Source of the DNA: Jaapia argillacea MUCL 33604
Lineage: Eukaryota; Basidiomycota; Agaricomycetes; Jaapiales; Jaapiaceae
Length of the DNA: 54,046 nt
Reading direction: 5' to 3'
NCBI GenBank assembly: GCA_000697665.1
Contig: KL197743.1
Location: 8,247-62,292, forward strand
Shown: piece by piece, positions 46,001 to 54,046 of the stretch
Layout of the letters: each line of letters begins with the position of its first letter
Numbering within the stretch: the stretch's first letter is position 1
The notes under the pieces: generated by a model
Told to the model about the DNA's origin: nothing
Databases searched by the model: none
What the model saw: the letters and a program-made list of their open reading frames with translations, nothing else
Translations under genes and position numbers: made by a program

Positions 46001-47260
46001 CGGTAAGTTGACCAAAAATGATGCGAGTGGTGATATACCTAAGGCCAGGGTGTCATCCATAACAACACCTTTCTCTCGCTCGGACCTCCAGCCATCTCTA
46101 TGTCGATCTCAATCCTCCTTCGGTGGCTCTTCTCTAGCTCTGCCACAAGTCTCCCTCGTCTCGATCATCGCGAACCCTACCACCTCGGTCCACGTCCTCG
46201 CCCATCCATCTCCATCCATCCTCAAAACGAATACCTCCAATTCCGTCCCTAAGTGCTATCCACCCCATCGTCAACCTCAGAACCACTCATCTCAACCTCC
46301 ATCTTACCCAATCGCGTTCACGCCAGATCCATCCTTCTTAATCGAACACTTGCCGAATGCCCCCTTCCACGAACAACTAGAGGGAGGGGAGTCAGCCAGT
46401 CGGGTTTGAAATCAAGGGCGATTTACCTTTGGGAAGATGAAACGACGTGAGTCATGAAGACATGATGACGACCCCTTACTCACTCGGACCTCTTCGACCG
46501 ACTGCCATCTCCTCCCGTATCTCCCACAGTCGCACTGAACTCCCACCCTCACCAGTCTCGCTCATCTTGAACTACGTCGCCATGTGGACGGTAGATGCTC
46601 CCGTGTCCATCATCACGTCCACGCTCAGTCTCAGTCCGACCCACTGCACTGCACTGTATCCCTGAATCATCTATCCCCATCCCATCTTCCTCAAGGATTG
46701 ATATCGAACATCACCACCCAGGGTTGTTATCTCATCTCTCTCTATCCTCATCTCCACGCACCACCCTCCCAATATCACTGGTCTCCGGCTTCATCCTCAG
46801 TTTCGACCATCTCGATCCCCATTCCCGTCGATGGACTTGTCCCAACCCCGCCCCTTTCAACGACTCATCTCGAATCTCACCTCCCAGTCCGCACTCAAAT
46901 CGACTCATCCCCACCTCCTTCAACCTTCCGACCGCCCCATCCAACGTTCACGTTCAACGCTCTCTCCATTCCACCACTGCTTGACACACGCGATGGTCTC
47001 TCTACATCCCTCGCACGCATTCGCCCAAAAACACCGCCCAACTGCCCTGACAACAGTTCCGCTCAAACTTCCACAAACCAACACATGTCCATCTGCAAGC
47101 ACATGCTCTGAGTCCTTGACTCTAATTACCAACTTGAACCAGGGGACACTCTCATGCGCGACACCCAGTATCCGAATCTTAATTGAATGCGAATGCCCAG
47201 GCCCTACCATCACTAGCTCACCACGGGCTTGAAGCGTGAACACTCACGGCAAAGAGGGAT
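46000..47260 (+). repeat. Member II of the diverged dispersed repeat
   Basis: CT-rich DNA with words in common with member I (minus strand, 2.8-4.4 kb) and member III (50.1-52.1 kb). Examples are CCTCAGAACCACTCATC (46275), GAGGGAGGGGAGTCAGCCAG (about 46381) and TTACTCACTCGGACCTCT (46476). GAGTCAGCCA followed some bases later by TTTACCTTTG also occurs in member III, as GAGTCAGCCA and GTACCTTTG. Open frames up to 175 codons (46584-47111) are Ser/Pro/His-rich but overlap in several frames and are not called as genes. Confidence 0.55.
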
Positions 47261-47823
47261 AGGGAGGGAAGGGTCGACGTTCGTGTCATGAAGCGAAGGC
47301 AGCGGCTTGAATGCTATGGACTAGTCGGCACAGTGAGTAAAGTGTCGTGTAACCTAGTCGATAAAGTGAGGGAGGATGACCAAGGACATGAAAGTGAGAC
47401 GACCTTCAAGTCCAACCGCATGACGTAGAGAACGACTCTTCAACGACATGTCGGCTGCGACTAGAACTTTGCACTCGTAGGAGACTAGGCGTAAGGTGAA
47501 GCTAGAGTGCCAAGCCAACTTGCTAGTATCTCGGACTGCGTATGAACGAATACAGCAGAGATCATTCCGGACATTGAACACAAGTGAGGCTGATTGCAAC
47601 CGACGGAGAGCACGGACTCCACCATTACTTCCACGACACCTGCCTTCAATTCTCGTTTGCATGCATGTTTTATAACTTCTGGCTCGTCGTCGTCCTGCGT
47701 CCCACCTTCTAGCTTCACTCAACGTAGACCCTGAAAGCTGCTGGGCGCTTCGGACACCGGGCGCTTATCGGATAACTTCAGATAAACACTGAAAATGCTG
47801 TGTATTCACCTTTTGCCTGCACA
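47261..47823. promoter_or_regulatory. Region upstream of membrane gene B
   Basis: Contains the promoter of the next gene. The 13-base word CGGGCGCTTATCG at about 47758-47770 recurs at about 53594-53606, upstream of the possible fourth copy. No TATA box was identified. Confidence 0.4.
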
Positions 47824-49488
47824 ATGGTCGCAACAATCTTTCACCTCGCTCTTCTCACCACCCTCCTGGTCACCGCAGTCACCGCTCTACCCATCTCTCG
47901 CTCTGTCGTCTGTCTTCCAACCACCTGGCACGATATCGTAGTATTCTTCGTCGCCAACTTTCTAGCACACGCCGCCACCATCCCCACCGCCCCAGGAGCA
48001 AAATGGTACGACTCCGCAGCCTGGACGATCCTAAGTCTCTTGCTCCCTTTCGCTGGGCTAGGAAAGTCGCTCGGGTTGATCATGAGACATTTCATGGTTG
48101 GGAACAGTGATTTGGAAAAAGCTTTGGCTCGTGATGGTTTGGCGATCGTGGTGCGATCAGATGATTGGGAGCCAGCGAGTGATCCTGAGGAAGTATACAT
48201 TGAACTCCCGAATGGCTTCCACGAGCTCGACGAAAGGTAAGCGCTCATGATTCGAATGTAATGCCGTGCACCGTTGACACTGATATATTGGTACATTTGT
48301 TTCAGTCCAACCATCCTTCCGTCTGCCAACATCTTCATCGATCATCCGGTCACCCTGACCAAAATCGCAACTGAACGCGTTCAGATCCACGGTGGAGTTC
48401 TCTTACCAAAGGGCTATCATCTCGCATTCCCAGATGTCAACGGTATCATCCCCGAAATCTTTCCATTCGACTCTCGTCTCAACAAAACCGCACCACTCGC
48501 TCGGTCTCAGAGCTGGCTGAAGATGGCCATTTCCATCGCACAGCTTGGTTATTCTTCCGCTACGGTCTACCAGACCCGAGGGGGTCAACTGGATCAATAC
48601 GGATATGCTGCGTTTGGGTTTTCGGTATTCCCGTTCGCATTCATGTCCTTGGCGAACCTTATATGCATTGGACTCGTGGGGGAGTATCCAAGCATGTATG
48701 TTCTTCGCACTCGGATCATGGAAGAAGCAGAGGAACGCGGAGGCTCATTTAACGGAGCGGTTGGCAGCTGCCGGGAAAAGAAGCGGCCAGGTGTTGGGCA
48801 GCGACGTGTTCACGAACCTGCGGAGGATGGCCGTTGGAGGAGGTTTACCCGAGCGAGGCTCTCAATGGAGGTAACGGGGTTGGAATCCGATGAAATGCAG
48901 TCGAAGGAGGAAGATGAAATTTCGCAGGAAAGATTGGGGCTCCTGAAAGCCAGTCGAGATGGTTCACAGAAGATCCTCGTGGTGACCACTGACAAAGTCA
49001 CTCGTCGATTCGTTTACCAGCCGGGAGGGGGTTTAACCACTCACGTCCTTGCGGTATCTTCCTGTGCTAACCAGGGCCGTATTCCCGACGGCGGTCACGT
49101 CGATGATCTATCAAACACACGACGGTGGACAATCCTGGGAAGCTTACTCCTCGCGATCCTGGCCTCGTTAGTCGTTCCCTACATTGTCATATTCATTTTC
49201 AGCGGGTTCAAACCGGGCAAGAGTACCTTTGCTCAGAGAGCCTGGATGATGGCGTGGACATCCTCGAGCCAGTTATCTCTCGTTTCCTTTGGAATCATAA
49301 CCATGGCATTTCCGCATTTCAGTCTCTCTACATGGAGAGAAGCCGTATACTCTTCCGACGACGATCGCACGTTTGTGCTTGGTTTGGTCATACCATCACT
49401 CTTCCTCTTACCCATACCTGCGATTGGAGGGTTCATCACGGTCGGGCAGATGCTCAAAGAGTTTGGCACATGTTCGTTGACTCCGTGA
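47824..49488 (+). CDS. Unnamed multi-pass membrane protein, copy B
   Basis: Two exons (47824-48236, 48306-49488) give 531 codons; the first exon (413 nt) has the same length as in copy A, and the intron is at the same codon. Shared blocks are ALPISRSVVCLPTTWHDI, GAKWYDSAAWTILSLLLPFA, ILPSANIFIDHPVT, PEIFPFDSRLNKTAPLARSQ, QLDQYGYAAFGFSVFPFAF and KSTFAQRAWMMAW. It has about eight hydrophobic segments and a charged central loop, so it is probably a plasma or endomembrane protein. The function is unknown. The start at 47824 is the ATG that aligns with copy A; the frame is open a little further upstream without another ATG. Confidence 0.82.
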
Positions 49489-50080
49489 CCATATCGCCAG
49501 TAAGTCTCCAACCTTTTGTCGTGCTCGCCACTTGCAATCCAGGACTGACCCGATGATTATTGGTTTCATTGGATATTTACGATGTGGACGGACAGTCGAT
49601 GGGACTACCGGGTCGCAGAAACATATTTTGACGAAAATAACCGTCACCGTCGAGCAGGCTGAGGGGCCATTAAGGAGGATACATTATCTTGGGAGAGTAT
49701 GAATGGTCATTATCCGGTTGTTCACGATCGAGTGCTCTGTCGAAAGATATGGCTGGTAGATGGCTTGAAATATTGTCCACCCTATCGCGCGTAACGAGTC
49801 ATGATCCATCCATTATCGCGCTTCCACCAAATGATGATCGTTACCCAGCGACCCAAATCGCGAAAGCTCACGCATAGGGGACGGTGAGTGGTCGAGTATC
49901 GATTCGAAGTACCGAGCAGGGTTGATCATCTGGAATACAAAGTCCACGATAAATCAAAAGGGGACAGATAGTTGTAAGAAGCGGTTACCAACCTCGGTCA
50001 TTGAGTGAGCAAAAACGTTCGTTGGGTAATCCGGTCGAATAAGAACTCCACCTCTGTAGGGTAGAATGGCGACAAATATT
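49489..50080. other. Downstream of membrane gene B, nothing recognised
   Basis: Presumed 3' UTR and spacer. No supported gene or clear repeat. Confidence 0.4.
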
Positions 50081-52130
50081 AGTTGGCGTGCATATCTTGC
50101 AGCAGGAATCACACATGTCGACAAACATCGGCCGGTTCAAGCCTAACATATCTTATCCTCCCGAGTCTCGATCCTGTCGGTCCACATCCTCTTCAACTCA
50201 AGTCCTCCAACCTCGTCTCGTAATCTTCCACTCCACTACCAACTCAACCTCCGTACTGCCCAATCTCATCCAATCCCCATTCTACCCTCCTCAATCAAAC
50301 GCATCGTATTGCCGTTCTCCTTGAAGGACGAGTGTCAGCCGAAATAGAGATATCAGGAATGGAATGAATGATGATGCGCCTAACAATAGTTATGAACTAC
50401 GCCGACTGATGTGTGTTCGGGTCTTACGCATTCATCTCCCGTTGCAGCCTCCCCGAATCTTGTTCGTCTCGATCCCGTCAAATGAATCACCTCGATCCCC
50501 GTAGGCTCGAACTCACGTAACTTCATATGGATCCTCGTAATCACTCATCTGATCCTCTCGTCTCGTTAAGCTCCCGCTCTCACTCGTCCTCGGAAACATT
50601 TCATCTCCTTTGGCCACGTCTCGCTCCACATCCTCAACACGACCTAAGCAAACATCCCTCTCCCTTGAACGATTAGGGGCGAGAGTCAGCCACGCGGTGC
50701 TGAAGTGAATGGAGATGTACCTTTGCGAACGCCGCCGATAACCATCCACCTCTCTCGCTAGAACCCTCATCTCCGAGCTCGCCACCATCTCCCCCACTTC
50801 GCGCAAACCTCCTCTCTCATCGAAACCTCCCTCCTCGTCAATCCATCTCCGTCCCAAGTCTCACCCATCTCTTCGCTACTCGTCTATACACCATCATCCC
50901 GGAGTCTCCGTCATCTCCCTCTACATCCTCATCAACATACTCCTCACCGACTCAACCCTACGGCGTTCCTCATCCCAATCCCAATACCTAGAACCCTCTC
51001 ATCTTCATCGACAGCAGAACAACCTATCCCCTCCATCCCCATTCCTCCCACTCCCTCCTCGAAATTACTTGTCCTCATCTCAATACTCCACACTCACCAA
51101 CCCTAGTCATGCTCATCTCCGCGCTCGTCGACCTATGAAACTTCTTCAGCGACTCATCTCCATCTACCTCGTTGTCGGACGAACACCTACTCAACCCCAC
51201 TGGTCGCTACCACAAGCACTCATCGACGCTCCAACGCAAATCCTAACCCCTCACCCACGCACTCCCAATCTCAGCGGCACACACCCACCCGCCCAACTAT
51301 CAAGCACGAACTATATCCTAACTTCTAACTCCCCCAAGCGAATACCTGGCACCGACTCATACTCTCTAACTGCCGGCAGAGAGGATGTAGGAATAGAGGG
51401 AAAGGTGGAGGTTATTGCATCGACGATAAGAGGGGATGGGGTGAGAGACGGGACCGTGAGGTGGGAGCGAAAGTTGGATAACGATGTCGAGTAAGCTAGT
51501 CAAGGGAAAGTAAGATAAGGAAAGGAGCGGAAGGAAGATGAGATTCGCACCTTCTTATGCGTAGAGTAGACAGTGACCCTTCAACACTTTGAAGACCCAC
51601 GAACTCATACTCCCCAAACATCATACGCGAACGAGCACTTTTCAACTCCAATCCAAGAACACACTCCTAGCCCTAGTGAGTAAACCCACAACCTTCGGTA
51701 ATGATTCGAGGGGCCTAACTCGATGCTCGGTTGAGAAGAAAGGAGGGTCGAGGTTCGACAGGTGAATGCTGTGCATTGCAGGCCATGGAACGGTGACCAG
51801 AAGGGGGAGTCGTGAGATGGGGCTCGGAGCCAGTTGGGTGAGTGCTCGAACTCACAGTCCTCCTCAAAGATTCAGACCTATCAGCCTTCGTCCTCCGTCA
51901 TATCCGTCCCCGTCTCCACCCGTTCCCCTCACACTGTTTACTCTCCTCCTCAACTCCCTTTGCACGCCTCCACTCCCTTTGCTCTCGGTTCCACAACTTG
52001 AGCATGCAACAAGTACTCTCGACAGCCATAGACTAGCGTCAACTCGCCGATGCTCATAGCAATGCGCGAACATTGGACGAGCGTGCTCCACTCCTAGGAT
52101 GAAACATGATAGGGAGGGTCGTGTTATCAA
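50080..52130 (+). repeat. Member III of the diverged dispersed repeat
   Basis: CT-rich DNA with the same order of words as member II: a CTCAACCTCC-x-TACYCAATC-like block at about 50240-50300, a GAGTCAGCCA block at about 50690 followed by GTACCTTTG, and long stretches of CTCATCTCC type. The GTGTCAGCC word near 50330 suggests that the block is present twice. The region at 51900-52000 encodes, in one frame, TLFTLLLNSLCTPPLPLL, which resembles ITPFALLLNKLVAPPVPF in member I. No intact gene is supported. Confidence 0.5.
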
Positions 52131-52830
52131 GTGAAAGCCGGGGCTGGACGGGATGAATCGGATGTAATGGTGAGATGGAGTGATGATAGATGGGTTAGGG
52201 TATCTGAGAGAAAGTTAGACGTAGAGGACGGGAGAATGAGGATGACAGTCATACCTAAAGTAACCTGGCGATCAATGAAGCCTTGTCATCGCGACCTTGA
52301 ACTCGCCGTCGGATATCAAGATGTAACGCTCCCACAGAACAATCAATTCAGGCTAAAGAACCTTTCCCACTACAGTAGGTACAATTCCCAGATGCACAGA
52401 GAGACCGTGGCACAGGGAGGTCGTTGCAGGCATCGAAATGGGCATCGGGACACCAGAGTGTAATTTGGGGTTGCAAAACTGAGACTGTCATGGACTGGGG
52501 ACATACGAAGCGTTAGGGTACTGCAGTTAATTGATGCAAAAGTTACTGAGAGCAGCCGAGGACGTCGACAACCAACATGAGCAGAACACACAGACCATGG
52601 GTTGGATTAGGTTTAGTCCACGTGCCTCTTCTGGAACATCCTTTCCCCGTTCCGTCCATGTCGACCTCCGCCCATCATCCACGCCGCTCGAATCTGGTTT
52701 CATTGGCCAGCAATGCATCCCCGAAATCAAGTATATACAGATGCCCAATAAATCCTCGTCGAAAATTTCAATCGTCCCCTTGCTTGTACTCCTCGTACAA
52801 CTGCATTCCGGAACTCACTCGACCTTTTAG
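52131..52830. other. Intergenic, nothing recognised
   Basis: Overlapping short frames on both strands without a recognised domain. Nothing is called. Confidence 0.4.
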
Positions 52831-52879
52831 TTCCTACCCCCTGAAAGACATCCACGTCTGCTTCACAACCACGTACGCA

Positions 52880-53080
52880 TTGTCTCCCAACGCTCCTAAA
52901 TACCCTCGAGCTGCCAATCAACCTCGACATCCGACTATCGACCACCTCCGAGCCACCCCCCGAGTTCTTCTCTATCCCATTCTCCATTCCCCATATCCCA
53001 TTCCTAACCAAAAGCAGACTCGCAGACTCGACCATCATCTACTTCTGAACCTTCTCACTCCGACCCTCTCCTTCGATCCA
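52880..53080 (+). repeat. CT-rich segment repeated from 40.3-40.6 kb
   Basis: Second copy of the segment described at 40300-40580, with the same order of shared words and moderate identity. Confidence 0.5.
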
Positions 53081-53589
53081 AATATCGTTCAGGACCGGAG
53101 GTGGGGTGTCTCGAGCGACTCGTGCAACTTATCGAATCATCGGTTACTCTGCAAGGGAGGTCAAGTGTGCCGTTTATTGGATACATGGCTCAATTAATTG
53201 CAACGACGCAACTAAGTAAGCGTGATTCTGCTTGTCTCAAATGTGGCCCTCATCGTCTTCGATCCCAGCTTCCATTCCGTCTCTCCGGATCATGGGCTCG
53301 ATATGTTTTGATTGCGTTGTATAGAGCCCAACGGATCTGCCTCCCCTATGTAACTTCCACATTTTGCGTCTTGTGCTGTTACGAATGGGAGGCTACTACC
53401 ATGCCATTCGACATGCACATGACTTGATTCCCTCCTTCACTCCCATTAAGCTTACCGTCACAATCATAACAAATTAAGGCTTCACTTCACGTCTTAAGGA
53501 TTATTAGCCGGATGTACAGTCACTGGTGGAGTTCATGCAACAATGGGAAGTCAGATCTATGTATAGCTTTCCCTTCACGGCGCATCAGA

Positions 53590-53735
53590 CCCCGGGCGCT
53601 TATCGAGGCTGTGTGCGAACGAACAGCACAGACATTGCACAGACACGAATCGTCTCCAATCCACACGAGCCATCTTCTCTTTCGACTACCACCATGGTTG
53701 CGAAAGTCCTCCCGCTCGCCCTCATTCATCAGGAA
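53590..53735 (+). pseudogene. Possible 5' relic of a fourth membrane-family copy
   Basis: An ATG at 53694 in a CTACCACCATGG context starts MVAKVLPLALIHQ, similar to the first residues of copies A and B. The upstream word CGGGCGCTTATCG is shared with copy B. Similarity stops after about 13 codons, and the following sequence is GGTATGG-rich, so the copy may have been cut by an insertion. This is a weak call. Confidence 0.3.
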
Positions 53736-54046
53736 AATGTGGAGGTGGTATGGCAAGGTTTAGACCGCGTATACCTCCATACCACTGAACCTGGTATGGA
53801 GTTGGTATGGGTCTGGTATGGAGCGGTCCGGGACCATGTCTAAATCCAGCAGCACTGATTTCGATCCCGGAAATCAGTAGTCTCCCATGGCAGACCAATC
53901 ACATCATCCTTTTTGAGAAGAGACGATATCATTCTGACGAGGTCAAGGAACCAAATCGAGAAATATTTCCCTTATATAGTAGGCGTCCTGTACAGGTCCA
54001 TACCAAACATGCAAAGGTATGGACCGGTTTTTGGTACGGCTGGTAC
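53736..54046. repeat. GGTATGG-rich, palindromic sequence at the right edge
   Basis: GGTATGG or its complement CCATACC occurs at least seven times. There are clear inverted repeats: ACTGATTTC/GAAATCAGT with a seven-base loop (53854-53878), GGTCC-x-GGACC (about 53825-53835), and the pair GGTCCATACC and GGTATGGACC (about 53996-54028). No coding frame is seen. It resembles the terminal region of a transposable element that continues beyond the window. Confidence 0.55.

Noticed and set aside
46584-47111. A 175-codon Ser/Pro/His-rich frame
   Set aside because: CT-rich DNA yields such frames in all three phases; codon use and the other repeat members do not support a shared reading frame.

Overview
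This window reads as nuclear DNA of a basidiomycete fungus, most likely a Tremellomycete yeast (Cryptococcus/Kwoniella type). The reasons are: genes broken by many introns of about 50-60 nt with GTNNGT donors and short pyrimidine-AG acceptors; micro-exons of 11-28 nt; protein families usual in basidiomycetes (Dal5-type permease, BCAS3, Pil1-like, RTA1-like, heme-thiolate peroxygenase, kinase of the fungal FunK1 style, hydrophobin relic); and CT-rich intergenic DNA. There are no bacterial-style operons. I recognised no rRNA, tRNA or CRISPR array by eye. The species assignment is inference.

Layout. 1-4.6 kb: no convincing gene. It holds a 145-bp direct repeat with a short telomere-like stretch, a 73-bp tandem array built around a palindrome, and one member of a diverged dispersed repeat. 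4.6-9.7 kb: two minus-strand genes, a membrane-anchored 3-beta-HSD-family dehydrogenase (3 exons) and a 932-aa protein with a coiled coil and a GATA-like zinc finger (4 exons), with 3.4 kb of non-coding DNA upstream of the latter. 13.1-20.5 kb: a 15-exon Dal5-family permease (minus) and a 7-exon BCAS3-domain protein (plus), divergent from one 778-bp intergenic region. 20.5-22.3 kb: a decayed hydrophobin gene. 22.3-27.7 kb: two paralogous genes with a CxxCxWEV zinc-knuckle, in opposite orientation, enclosing a PD-(D/E)XK-like plus kinase-like gene (Crinkler/effector-type architecture).

29.1-33.6 kb: a tandem pair of RTA1-like 7-TM genes with identical exon lengths and conserved promoter blocks (CACGTG, TATA). 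34.0-37.6 kb: a tandem pair of Pil1/eisosome-like genes with serine-rich tails. 38.3-39.4 kb: a secreted heme-thiolate peroxidase/peroxygenase (minus). 41.8-53.7 kb: an array of an unnamed multi-pass membrane protein family with one truncated pseudogene, two intact paralogs and a possible 5' relic, separated by long CT-rich degenerate repeats and a 327-bp MITE with TA target duplications. The right edge is rich in GGTATGG words and looks like the edge of another repeat.

Exon structures were worked out by hand. For each multi-exon gene reported as intact the exon lengths sum to a multiple of three and the joined frame keeps the family motifs. That is strong internal support, but no transcript or database search was available. 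The window seems to combine ordinary core genes on the left with an accessory right half shaped by local duplication and decay.
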